Assembly (NCBI GenBank): GCA_910589415.1
Contig: OU342630.1
Span: 39,898,012-39,962,011, forward strand
Length of the DNA: 64,000 bases
From: Malachius bipustulatus
Taxonomy: Eukaryota > Arthropoda > Insecta > Coleoptera > Melyridae
Reading direction: 5' to 3'
Shown: positions 20,646 through 32,289 of the stretch, one piece after another
Numbering within the stretch: the first letter of the stretch is position 1
How the letters are laid out: every line of letters starts with the position of its first letter
Translations under genes and position numbers: made by a program
Notes under the pieces: generated by a model
The model's input: only the letters and a program-made list of their open reading frames with translations
Told to the model about the DNA's origin: nothing
Database searches by the model: none

Positions 20646-21884
20646 TATTGATTTCCAAGCCTAATATATAACTTCGACCTCCATAACTTCAAGACATATC
20701 AAGTATTGAATTTGAACAAAATTATTCCTATAAATGTTAATTCTGAACTTCACTCTTGATTTTCCCCAGTTTTGCAGGCCGGTGTGATGTGTATCTATGA
20801 GTTTCGTGGTCACATTGGCTCGTCAATAAAAGGTTACAGAGTGAGAAACCTCTGACGTGATATATGCTTTTAATAAAGCACCGAGAAAAGGAACTTATGA
20901 ATTCTGATAAGAACCGTGCAGTGAAAATATCCCCCACAGTCATTAACTGTAGAGCCGGAAAAATATTACGGCAATGATCCATCTTCCATCATATATACCA
21001 CACCATAATATAAAGAATATCGGCGCGATCTATTCCATGTGGTTTTTTCCGCAAGGTTTCCTTTTACCGGCTGCAATTTTTCCCTTTGTGATCAATGTCC
21101 CGAACAACTTCATTCATATAGCTCTGCACCATTGACTACACAATATTCGCATTTACCTGATATTTTTATCATTTATATATGTATATATGTGCCTATTTAC
21201 ATATATAATGTATACAGGAGAATAAATTATTCTGAAACAAAATGTCTATTTCATAATATGCTAGATTTTATTTCATTTTTTTAATAATAATAATGCAAGT
21301 AAGTTACTGGTAAATAATACAACAAATAAATGAGCATATTATAATAAAGTCAACTTTCCAAGGGCCTTCGAGTCGTTGAAAGTTTGGTACTTTAAAGTTG
21401 GAATATACAATGCATATACAGTTGGAATATACCTGAATATACAGCCAATTAGCACCGACCGTATTAATAGTACTCATAATAGCCATATAGGAAAGTGAAA
21501 GAATGAGAAGCTGAGAAATCACGACTTCTATACAAATTCCAAAAAATTATATAGGGCGGTTCGTTAGTTATGATGACCTTCGAAAGAAATTGGCGATATC
21601 CATAAAACACCCTGTATCTATGTTACTAGTACTAATGACATGAGACATATTACCCAGGGGTTTTTTAGAACCACCTCGGTGTCCTCTATCCGCAGTTACC
21701 GTTTGTCCGTTTACCATTGAAACACCCTGTATAAATGATCTGGAATTTAATAGTGATATAGAGTATCATAATACGGGAGCAAGCTCCAAATTTTTATGAG
21801 CCAAATCATCCCGGCTAATTCTCACATCATATACACCTATGATGCTTCCTATGATGCAGTAAAGCTTGTATAACGATACCAACA
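20646..21884. other. intergenic stretch with isolated CACCCTGTA motifs
   Basis: No gene recognised. Two isolated end motifs in reverse orientation (acaccctgta near 21607-21616 and 21723-21732) and a tatagggcgg motif near 21551 suggest fragments of small or broken foldback-type elements. Confidence 0.4.
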
Positions 21885-21886
21885 TA

Positions 21887-22723
21887 CAGGGTGAGTCCTC
21901 TAAAATGGAAAGCTCGATTACACCTATACCATTAAAGATATCGAAATGAACCAAAAAGTGCTGTAAATGGGAGGGTAAAGTACAGTTTGTAAAATTATTT
22001 TAAGATACACAGGATGGCCAAAAATCGCTGTACGCCATATAACTTTGTTATTTTAAATAGGACACCCTCTATATTATTACATTTGCATATTGCTTGAGAA
22101 AAGTCAAAAAGAATGGTTTGTAAAGTTGAAGTTTGTAATGAGCGATTTATGAGTTATAAACAAATAAAAATCGCGATTTTCCATTTTCAAAGCAGCTTAT
22201 ATTGAAAACGGCTCGAGATATAGAAAAACGGCTTACATGTCCCTATCTTAACTTTTCAAGCGGTATCCTATTGGATGGATGAAATTTTTATACAGAGTGG
22301 TAAAAAAATTGATTATTTTCATCACCCGGTATAAAAATTTCAGCTACATGATAGGATACCAAATGAAAAATTAAGGTAGGAACATGTAAGCCGTTTTCCT
22401 CTATCTTGAGCTGTTTTTAAGAAAAGCTGCTTTGAAAATGGAAAATCGCGAATTTCATTTGTTTATAACTCATAAATTGCACATTACAAACTTCAACTTT
22501 ACAAACCATTCTTTTTGACTTTTCTCAAACAATATGCAAATGTAATAATATAGAGGGTGTCCTATTTAAAATAACAAAGTTAGAGGGCGTACAGCGATTT
22601 TTGGCCATCCTATGTATCTGAAAATAATTTTACAAACTGCACTTTACAGCACTTTTTAGTGCATTTCGATATCTTTAATGGTTTAGGTGTAATCGAGCTT
22701 TCCATTTTAGAGGACTCACCCTG
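21887..22723. mobile_element. foldback element C, about 837 bp
   Basis: Ends are CAGGGTGAGTCCTC and its complement, with flanking TA at 21885-21886 and 22724-22725. Arms of about 410 bp pair almost to the centre, leaving only a short loop near 22310-22325. An inner, outward-facing end motif (ataggacaccctctatatta and its complement) lies within each arm. Core sequence near 22226 and 22385 is homologous to that of foldback B. Same family as D. Confidence 0.9.
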
Positions 22724-22725
22724 TA

Positions 22726-23466
22726 TAAAACACATATGAAACACAGATGAATCTTAAACTTCGGTAAAAGTTTCGCACAATTACCTATCATGATAAATGC
22801 AAAAGCTGTTAAGGTTCAATTTTCGAGCACAATAACAATATAAAAAATCGCGACGTATAACCTTGTTCTAATAATTATTGTTCTAATAACCTTCTAATGC
22901 TAAAATAAATAACAAAATATGATTGTGTAAAAAAGAAAAAATAAATTTTAAAAATTAAAACAAAATAATTTCAATTCCCAAAGCACTGACTCGAATGATA
23001 AATAAATAAACCACCACAAAACTGCCATTTTGATCGGATTGATATTATAATTTTGTTCTCTGATACCATAAGAAGTGATATAGCGCTGTGTTTATGTATC
23101 GGATCAGTAATTAAATTCTGTGGAGCAGTATTCAAATGAGACTATTTAACATACAAACGATTAAGTTATTCAAATTGTACCATCCTAATGAATATCATCG
23201 GAGGAAAACAACTTCACTCATTACATACGATTAATTATGGTAAAATTCGAGACGTTGTACTTCCGGCATTTTATATATTGTGAAGGTATAGGTGCCAATA
23301 AATCTTTTGCTCCCATGAAAAATTGCAAATCATCAATTATTATTATTAAAACCTAGCTCAGAATCTGCTTTTTTTGTGAGACACAGCAGGTCCCGGCAAT
23401 GACAGATTTGTGATTTTTTTTATTTCTCCACAAGATTACTATAGTTTTAGGGTTTTAGCTGTAACA
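22726..23466. other. no gene recognised
   Basis: AT-rich sequence with no repeat structure or coding signal that could be supported. Confidence 0.4.
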
Positions 23467-23468
23467 TA

Positions 23469-24319
23469 CAGGGTAAGTCATTGATATGGGAAAGCTCAAT
23501 TGCACCTACACCATTAAAGATATCGAAATGAACCAAAAAGTGCTGTAAATGGGAGGGTAAAGTGCAGTTTGTAAAATTATTTTCAGATACACAGGATGGC
23601 CCAATATCGCTGTACGCCATACAACTTTGTTATTTTAAATAGGACACCCTCTATATTATTACATTTTCATATTGTTTGAGAAAAGTCAAAAAGAATGGTT
23701 TGTAAAGTTGAAGTTTGTAATGAGTATTTTATGAGTTATAAACAAATGAAAATCGCTATTTTTCATTTTCAAAGCAGCTTATATTGAAAACGGCTGGAGA
23801 TATGGAAAAACGGTTTACATGTTCCTATCTTAACTTTTCAAGCGGTATCCTATTGGATAGATGAAATTTTTATACAGAGTGGTAAAAAATTTGATTATTT
23901 TCATCACCCGGTATAAAAATTTCAGCTACATGATAGGATATCAAATTAAAAATTAAGATAGGGACATGTAAACCGTTTTTCCATATCTCGAGCCGTTTTC
24001 AATATAAGCTGCTTTGAAAATGAAAAATCGCTATTTTCATTTGTTTATAACTCATAAATCGCTCATTACAAACTTCAACTTTACAAACTATTCTTTTTGA
24101 CTTTTCTCAAACAATATGAAAATGTAATAATATAGAGGGTGTCCTATTTAAAATAACAAAGTTGTATGGCATACAGCGATATTGGGCCACCCTGTGTATC
24201 TGAAAATAATTTTACAAACTGTACTTTACCCTCCCATTTACAGCACTTTTTGGTTCATTTCGATATCTTTAATGGTGTAGGTGCAATCGAGCTTTCCCAT
24301 ATCAATGACTTATACCCTG
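23469..24319. mobile_element. foldback element D, about 851 bp
   Basis: Inverted arms of about 415 bp, closely related to element C over nearly the whole length. The outer tips differ from C (CAGGGTAAGTCATTGATATG instead of CAGGGTGAGTCCTC), and the right tip has a small change. TA flanks both ends (23467-23468 and 24320-24321). Confidence 0.88.
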
Positions 24320-24321
24320 TA

Positions 24322-24729
24322 TATCTACATAATATGTATATAATGCTTGGTTATTCCTTGAAATCAATTTTAATAATTTCTTTCGGGTTAAAATAAATGA
24401 TAGAATAGTTTCTCTGTAAACAAACAAAGTTTTTATTACTAATAACTAATAACTAATGTACATCATAATATAATTATTACAAACCTGTAAACAAACAAAG
24501 AAACAACATTCAATGTTTTTAATTCACCCGGTTAGGAGTTTATACAATAATTAAAGAACAATTTTTATTATATTAGCTAGTTAGGTACCTACTCTTAATT
24601 TTAATATTTAATTATTATTTTATATCTGCGACTGGTCTGCCTTATCTGATAGCTGCTTTATTGACCCGTCGTACTTGTGCGGGAAATTCAAACTAAAATG
24701 AGGGAATTATTTCCTTACATGTATACATA
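24322..24729. other. no gene recognised
   Basis: AT-rich, with a repeated 'ctgtaaacaaacaaag' near 24413-24430 and 24486-24501. Confidence 0.4.
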
Positions 24730-24731
24730 TA

Positions 24732-25611
24732 CAGGGTTATTCACGGTATACGCCACGGAAGATTATGGCCGTGTCTCTGGATTTTAGGATCTTTTTATTT
24801 TTGGAGTGGATAGAGACCCGGCAGAGGTACGTTTTAAAATTATATTCATAATGTACAGGGCGTCCCAAAAGCATGAAACATATCAAAATTATGTTTTTTT
24901 TAAATGGAATGCTCCTATGTTATTGCATTTTTAGATTGTCTGAGAAGAGAAAATAAGATTGGCTTTTACAGTTGGTGTTTAAATTCAAAAGTTTGTGAGT
25001 TATAAACAAGTGAAAATCGTCATTTTTCAAGTTCAAGGCCCTGTACAAGGGAAACGGCTTAAGATAGAGAAAAACGGCTTACATGTCCCTATTTTAATTT
25101 TTCATGTACTATCCAATGATGTAGATGAAATGTTTATACAGGGTGATAAAAAATTTGAAAAATTCTGCGATTTCTCCACTAGTCGACAAATAAAAAAATC
25201 AAAGAAAGTTCAAATGTTTCTATATCATAGGATAGTACATGAAAAGTTAAAATAGGGACATGTAAGCCGTTTTTCTCTATCTTAAGCCGTTTCCCTTGTA
25301 CAGGGTCTTGAACTTGAAAAATGACGATTTTCACTTGTTTATAACTCACAAACTTTTGAATTTAAACACCAACTGTAAAAGTCAATCTTATTTTTTCTTC
25401 TCAGACAATCTAAAAATGCAATAACATAGGAGCATTCCATTTAAAAAAACATAACTTTGATATGTTTCATGCTTTTGGGACACCCTGTACATTATGAATA
25501 TAATTTTAAAACGTACCTCTGCCGGGTCCCTATCCACTCCAAAAATAAAAAGATCCTAAAATCCAGAGACACGGCCATACTCTTTCGTGGCGTATACCGT
25601 GAATAACCCTG
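24732..25611. mobile_element. foldback element E, about 880 bp
   Basis: Outer ends are CAGGGTTATTCACGGTATAC and its complement, flanked by TA (24730-24731 and 25612-25613). About 125 bp inside, a second pair of ends (TA-CAGGGCGTCCCAAAAGC and its complement) begins the sequence shared with foldback B. The centre is at about 25160. Same family as the element at 32573-33438. Confidence 0.9.
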
Positions 25612-25685
25612 TATAATAAAAAAGCTTTATTGTCATTATACATATAAACAATAAACATACAGAAATATTTTGTTTAGTAGTATAT

Positions 25686-25796
25686 TAAAGTATAAGTGGA
25701 TAATAGGGTCTTTAAAACAAGCACAGTTTTTTTAACAATTAAAAAAAATTAAGGTAAAGCGAGTGCTTTTAAGACCCTTTATCCACGAATACTTTA
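25686..25796. repeat. short foldback, about 110 bp
   Basis: The left arm (taaagtataagtggataa, agggtctttaaaa) pairs with the right arm (ttttaagaccct, ttatccacgaatacttta) around a loop near 25728-25760. Small non-coding MITE-type hairpin. Confidence 0.7.
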
Positions 25797-26063
25797 CACT
25801 AGTTTTTATTATTGCTAGATTTTGAAATTAATAAATTGGTAAATATTTGAATTAATATATTTTCAAATATCTGCCATTAATATTTTATTTGACGTAGCAA
25901 GAGTATACTCCAATCAAAACAATCTAAAAGTTGACATTTAGACTTCGTTTGTGTTATGTTGATGTTACGTTGATGTTGTTATGGCAACCTTTAAAAAACG
26001 CGCGTGTTTTAGTCTTAATGTTCGATTTAAACACTCTTAGGCGTTTTTTAACTCAGCATTATA

Positions 26064-27030
26064 CAGGGTGTTACTGAATAGGTGTTACAAACTTAAAGGG
26101 CATGTAGGAAATGCAAAAATAGGATATAAATTTCCTGTAGACAAGGGTCGTTGGAGCTTTAGTTTTGGAGATACAGGGTGTTGAAGTTCTTCGAAAAATT
26201 TAATATTTTTTGAATATCTACAGATTGGCTGATCAGAATAACTCGAATTTTTTGACAGCTGTTGTACTAATTGAAGTACATGATTTGATACTCCCAAAGA
26301 AAAATTATTCAATCCAGTGGCAGAGATCTAGGTGTGTTGTTACCTTTTTTATTAAACAAATTCTACGCCAGTGACTTTTATGCAAATTTGTTATTTTGGG
26401 TAGACACCTCGTTTTGTTTAGAGGAGAAATGTCATTTTATGTTTTTGTTGTGGGATGCACTGTTTTCAAGATACTTCGCAATGTAGGAACCCGTACGAGG
26501 TAAAATATCCTAAAAATCAATGTTATTGAGTTTTTCCAGAAATTAATAATATTTGTAATCGTTATTGCAGCGTGTTACATTACAAAAAAAGCTTGCATTG
26601 GTTCCTACATTGTGAAATATTTTAAAAACAGTACGTCCTACAACAAAAACGTAACATGACTTTTGTCCTCTAAACAAAACGAGGTATCTACAAAAATAAC
26701 AGATTTACATAAAAGTCAGTGGCGTAGAAATTGTTTAATAAAAAAGGTAACAACACACCCAGATCTCTGCCACTGAATTGAATAATTTTTCAATGGGAGT
26801 ATCAAATCATGTACTTCAATTAGTACAAAACAGCTGTCAAAGAATTCGAGTTATTCTGATCAGCCAGTTTGTAGATATTCAAAAAATATCAAATTTTTCG
26901 AAGAACTTTAACACCCTGTATCTCGAAAACTAAAGCTCCAGCGACACACATGTCTACAAGAAATTTATCGTCTATTTTTGCATTTCCTACATGCCCTTTA
27001 AGTTTGTAACACCTATTCAGTAACACCCTG
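26064..27030. mobile_element. foldback element F, about 967 bp
   Basis: Ends are CAGGGTGTTACTGAATAGG and its complement, flanked by TA (26062-26063 and 27031-27032). A second end-like motif (gatacagggtgttgaagttc) lies about 110 bp inside each arm. Arms extend to about 26480 and from about 26590, around a loop of roughly 110 bp. The core differs from that of B-E. Non-coding. Confidence 0.88.
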
Positions 27031-27032
27031 TA

Positions 27033-27991
27033 TATTATAGATTACCATTAATAAGAAAATAATTATAAAGCTGTAATAAAAAAAATTATAGCTTTGATAT
27101 TCTTTCGTATCTTGAGATACCTACTTGCTTTTGATTTGCTGCAAATTTTGACCTGATAACCTAATAACACATCATGTAGCATGTAATATACCAACTACAG
27201 TGTCACACATGAAGTACGCATCATATGGGAAAAAATGTTTCTTCTCGGTTTAGAAAAATTGTGACTTCGCTAATAGTTTGTGTTTTAAAAATAATGACAA
27301 ATGACAAATGACCACCTGTCACGTGTCTTTTATAACTGTCAAATTTTAAATTTTTTTGCAAAAAATTCCAAAATATGAAAAGCCGGGTCCCTGATCAAGT
27401 GGATGGCTTTTTTCTGGATGGAGTCAAGTAATCTCAGCGTATGTTTAGGTGATGAGCTCTAAACCTGTGAGCAGTACTCCAAGGATAGTCGGATTTGAGC
27501 CTTATATGTATAAGAGTATAAACTGCTGAGGTATACTTATAAAATTGCTTTGTGAGGCATGGTGTTCCAAGTTTCTTAGAAGCACTTTGCGCAGGCTCAC
27601 GCCAAGCAAACGAAGAAATGTGGAAATCTTGTTCCAAAACGTTGACCTTTTTAGAGAAAATAACAGGCTGGCGTTTTCCTAGCATTTAACAGTACGTGAT
27701 TTATATCCCCCCAAACTAGAATTTCTTATAGATCTTTTTTAAGTATTGAAACTTTTTGCTCTCTGTAAAAATGTGCCTCGATGGCAGATTAAGCTGAATA
27801 GTGAACGTTTATACACATTGTTAGGAAATTGTTAGGTTCCATTTCGATTAGTCACCATAGATACCTACTTAATTGTTGGTATGGTTGCAAACAATTTCAT
27901 ATTAATTGTTGGTATGGTTGCAAACAATTTCATAAAATCAGTTTACCATAGCAACTTTTAATTGCAATTCGCGTGTGTAAAAACTCAGTAC
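27033..27991. other. no gene recognised
   Basis: AT-rich. A minus-strand open frame at 27434-27685 has no recognised domain. An imperfect tandem duplication of about 34 bp (ttgttggtatggttgcaaac) lies at about 27872-27935. Confidence 0.4.
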
Positions 27992-29534
27992 TCGCACGGT
28001 ATACACTGTGACTTAAGTTATCTGTTGCTAGCTTCGTTATTATTGGAGCTAGAAAGTCGGTTAAATTTGCAAACTATCTATAGTTGCATTTTTTCTGCTG
28101 ATTACAAATGTGACAACAGAAAAATAATTGGAAGTCGGCTTTGTGAGATATACATTAAAATAACAATTTTTAAATAGAACACCCTGTATATTTTTGTATT
28201 TTCATATTTCTTGAGAAAATCCAAGGTGGAGGAAATTATAAGATTAAAATCACCCTGTATAAAAAGTTGGATTTTTAACGTAAAAAGTTAAGATAGGGCC
28301 ATGTAAGCCGCTTTTAGATATTTTAGCCATCTCAGATGTGCATGTTGTCAAAATAAAATTGAGATTTTCATTTGTTTTTAAACTGGAACTGTAAAAACCA
28401 TTCTCCGTTGGATTTTCTTAGGAAATATGAAAATGCAAAAATATACAGGGTGTTCTATTTTAAAATTGTTATTTTAAGGTATATCTCACAAAGCCGGCTT
28501 TCGATTGTATTTCTGTTTTCACAGTGTTGTAATCAGCAGAAAAAATGCAACTATAGTTTGTCCAGTGAGAGTTGTCCGTTGTGATAACTAAGGATACAAT
28601 ATCATCTCGTTATATTTCTTATTCCTTCTTTTTATTGCATTGCATAATCAATCGAGTTAAATTCGGACGTCTTGTCAGAAAAACGTTTAAATCGTCAGCA
28701 ATTCTAAAAAGAAGAGCGAGAGTGAGACGGAAGTACGACTCGCGTCTTGATACGCTTAGTTCAGAAATTATGTGATACGATAAGATTGTCGTCCAGCTGA
28801 TCGCATAGCGACAGTGACGTGCTAAATATACTAATTAAGTTTTGTGATTTGAAACGTTTTTAATACGAAATCAGCAGAATTACCTGTGATATTTTTGTGA
28901 AATGAACTACGAGTAACTTATTAATTGCGTGAATGCCTAATAATCTATTGCTTTGTTTTACTAACGTTTGAATCAACGGACAGGGCAATATTTTCGCAAC
29001 AAATTACAAAAAATTACACAAAATGCCTGGGAAACGATTGAACTCCCTAGGACGTGGTCCTATTGTTAAATTGCTATAATATTTTACTGCAGAAAATGAA
29101 AACGGAGGTCGTATGCTTTCTTCAAACGCCACCCAGCAGGTAGGCTAATGCATGATATTTCTAATCATGATTATAACAATTATAATCATTCTTACTTACT
29201 TGCATTGTATATTTTTGTTATCAAGAAGTTTCTAGGCTCTACTTTGCCAATAACTTGTCGAAGTAATATATTTGTTGGATTATTCATTATTCCTCAACAC
29301 ACGGCACTGACGGACGCGAACTACGATACCACATCTGGTTCGACTTAGAAATAAGTGTATGAATAAAATCAAATTAAATGAAATTGTTTAGTCAGGATCA
29401 ATGTGGCATCACACCGGACAACACTCACTGGACAAATTATAGTTTGCTAATTTAACCGACTTTCTAGCTGTAATAATAATGAAGTTAGCAATGGTCAACA
29501 CAGATAACTTAAGTCACCTAGTATAATTGTGCGA
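27992..29534. mobile_element. foldback element G with a nested 880-bp insertion
   Basis: The left arm (27992 to about 28255) pairs with 28390-28556 and then, after an interruption, with 29437-29534; for example agataacttaagtcac and taaccgactttctagct on the right match the complement of 27995-28060. Inside the arms, acaccctgtatatttttg and its complement place a CAGGGTG-type end facing outward rather than inward. The right half retains the shared core (gggccatgtaagccgctttt near 28295), which the left half lacks. The outer termini do not show a clear TA-CAGGG. Confidence 0.75.
28557..29436. mobile_element. nested DNA element inside foldback G, about 880 bp
   Basis: The interruption of the right arm is bounded by inverted repeats TTTGTCCAGTGAG...GGACAAA of about 29 bp (28557-28585 and 29408-29436), with a few mismatches. 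The left arm of the foldback shows what the uninterrupted sequence looked like. Short open frames inside (28572-28775, 29148-29348) have no recognised domain. The superfamily is unknown because the target duplication is unclear (possibly tatag/ttatag). Confidence 0.65.
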
Positions 29535-30813
29535 TATTTAACAAGAAATCTTTATATTTGAATTTCAATTAAATATGGCAGCCGTTTTCTGAGTTGGATT
29601 AGGAATAGAATGGAAACTTCCTAAAATGTCTTCTTAAATTCTCGCAGGCGAAGTTAGTAAGTTTAGTTAAGTATGGTGTTGGCTGATTTGTTGGTTGTAG
29701 AGAAGTTGCAAGCGACGACTTACTTACATTGCCAAGTGGTTCTTGCTGGCCCCAACGCGAGTAAGTGACCATAATATTAAGACTGATGTAATTAAATAGA
29801 AATAGAGTCGTTGACTAGACATGGTTGGTACATTACAGATTGTTCTGGGAGTATAAAAAAAAGATTCTAAATAGTGTTTAAAGTGTAAAGAGAGAGGAAA
29901 GGTTGGTGGATAGTACAGACCATCCGAGAAGAAAATTTATCTTCAAAATAAGTCCACCCATTTCTTCCGAGAAATAGAATATGTATTTGCATCACTAATA
30001 AAATTACCTTACTATAGAAACACGTTTGGTTGAATCTTTATTGTATAATAATTATTTAAAATATGGCTTTGTTTATTATGACTCGCGTACTAGATTTTTA
30101 TGGATATACATATTATTTTGATTGCTGCATGCGGTTTAATTCTTTCAGTCCAAGTAAACAATAATGGATGACCATGTAAAATGAATCTAACGATAACAAA
30201 TGACAATTGAGTAATTAATAATTCTTTAACTGTAGCCCCCCACTTATTATGTGCGAATTGTGATGCCGATACTTTATACGAATATCAAGTAGAGACCTGA
30301 ATTGTTAATGGCGCCATATGAAATAACTATAGCCAGGAAACCTTGAAAATATAGAATAATATTAACATTTCTGGTTTTGTGACTGCAATTTTCCAAGTTA
30401 TGAAGGCGGACCAATTTAATGCAATCTTAAATCTTAAAAGTATGCAAGTGCATACTTTTATTATTGCTAAAATACATATAATTAAGCAAAGACGAAAAAA
30501 ATTAAATCGTGCATGATCACAAAAATTCTACCTCGTTCGTTCATAGCTTATATTGAAGTGGTTTCTTAACCATTTTATAATTATTATTAATTTAGACACC
30601 TTGATATTATCATGAAGCGACACTCTATCATATTGACACTAATGCGAGTATCTTCAGCCACTATTGCAAATTACAGTCAGAGTAGTCGGCTGGAAGTCAC
30701 AATAATAAATGACGAGAAAAAATTAACTAAGTACGCTTATTCCCCTTGGAAATTTAAAACAATATTTTGATTGTTTGAAATTAAACTTTACTTCATATTT
30801 CTTTTCTTAATTG
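29535..30813. other. no gene recognised
   Basis: AT-rich; no supported gene or repeat structure. Confidence 0.4.
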
Positions 30814-30816
30814 TTA

Positions 30817-31375
30817 AGGTGCGTTTTCACCAAAAAATCATTGTTAGCAAACGTTCGCAAATGTTTGCGAATGTTTCCAAATGTTTGCAATTAAAGTGTC
30901 TCCACTGAATATTCACAGACACCTGGTACGTTATTAGCAATCATTTGTTCATGTTCCGAGCCAAAATGGCTCCGAAAAGAAAACGTATTGTTAGTGCCGC
31001 ATCTTTCATAATTATGACTGTTTTAATTGAAAAAGAGAATAATAAAAAGAGAACTCGTAGATTTTGGACATCCCATTTTTTGGTTATAGTTATAGTTAAT
31101 TTGGTAGACACGTCGCAGTTGCTGGAAAACAACAAACAACACTGCTCTGATTCCCTGAGATTCCTGCGAACACTCCCTGCCCGTCTACACTGAAAATAAT
31201 TCGCGCACGAACAAGCAACAAATCCCTTTGATGTACCGACAACGCTCGGAACACGGACAAATGATTGCAAATGTTGGCGAATGCGCGTCATTTTCGTCTC
31301 CACCAAACAAATATTGTGATTGCAAACATTTGCTAACAATTGCAAACGTTTTGCGCTCTTGGTGAAAACGCACCT
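30817..31375. mobile_element. PIF/Harbinger-like non-autonomous element, 559 bp
   Basis: Terminal inverted repeats AGGTGCGTTTTCACCAA and its complement are flanked by TTA on both sides (30814-30816 and 31376-31378), the 3-bp TWA target of the PIF/Harbinger superfamily. Subterminal regions are full of gcaaacatttgc-type motifs in both orientations (about 30842-30895 and 31260-31350), typical of transposase-binding subterminal repeats. A short transposase-like coding remnant lies inside. Confidence 0.8.
30966..31083 (+). pseudogene. Harbinger nuclease N-terminal remnant
   Basis: About 40 codons from the ATG at 30966 encode a basic segment ending in KKRTRRFWTSHF. This resembles the RRRFWVHP-type motif near the N-terminus of insect Harbinger transposases (family knowledge, from memory). 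No catalytic residues follow, so it is a relic from the autonomous parent. The overlapping minus-strand frame (30941-31345) has no recognised domain. Confidence 0.45.
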
Positions 31376-31378
31376 TTA

Positions 31379-32287
31379 GACAAACGTAATTTTGATTGTC
31401 ACGGTTTTGATTTTAGACTGTCAATATTTTATATTCATTTGCAAGAATATTAACATAGAACATTTTTATTTATTGTTTGTGTTAATTTATAAATTTATTA
31501 GTATTTTAACCATGAAGCATTGTAAAAAAGCAATTTATATTTTAATAATAATTATATTTCTGTTCATTACCCTTATTTATATATTTTGTAATATACCTCG
31601 TGAACTCCATAAACACAAATGTCAAGAACATGCAAGATTTGTTTACTGGCTCAAGTGAAATCAGGTAGTCTCACCTCATTAGCATATCGACTCCCATATA
31701 ACAGTTAACAGTATATCGTATAAAACGACCATTAATAATAAATTATTATATAAATAAACACCTCTAGTTTGATTGTTTTTGCATAGGCTTCTGTAATCCT
31801 TGAATGTATCATATAGGTAATATGCTTTCTAACAATATGTGTGTTATATTTTTTTTATAAAATTCCGTTAATTGAGTCGAACACTATGCAGACTTTATTA
31901 TCGAGATAAATTTCTAGTACTTGATGTTCAAACATTGTTTACACAAAACGAATAGTTTCTCCAGCGGTTTTAAAAAAGGGAGTTCAAAATCAATACCACC
32001 ACGGTTTGCCCAAAGAGAGGCAAACAAATTAATAGAGGGAGCCACCCCCTTACAATATTAATATGAGTTATATTTTAAATGAGCGGGATTTTTGTAGCAC
32101 ATCTAATTAATAATGTTCATGGTTCTGCTGATATTTAAAAGAAGGATGACCGAGTTGACGTAAAAACTCATTGGCAGCCTAGGTCGCGAAATAAAAAGTT
32201 CGCGTGTCTCTATTTAGCCGGTTCATTTACCATAGCGCAAAAATTATTTGGAATAATTTCTGACTCGCGTCTCCCTTTCCATCACTC
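31379..32287. other. no gene recognised
   Basis: AT-rich. The open frame at 31392-31658 is hydrophobic, Ile/Phe-rich and without a recognised family; base composition alone could explain it. Confidence 0.4.
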
Positions 32288-32289
32288 TA

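Noticed and set aside
30941..31345. 134-codon minus-strand frame in the Harbinger-like element
   Set aside because: It runs through the subterminal repeats; the plus strand carries the better transposase match.
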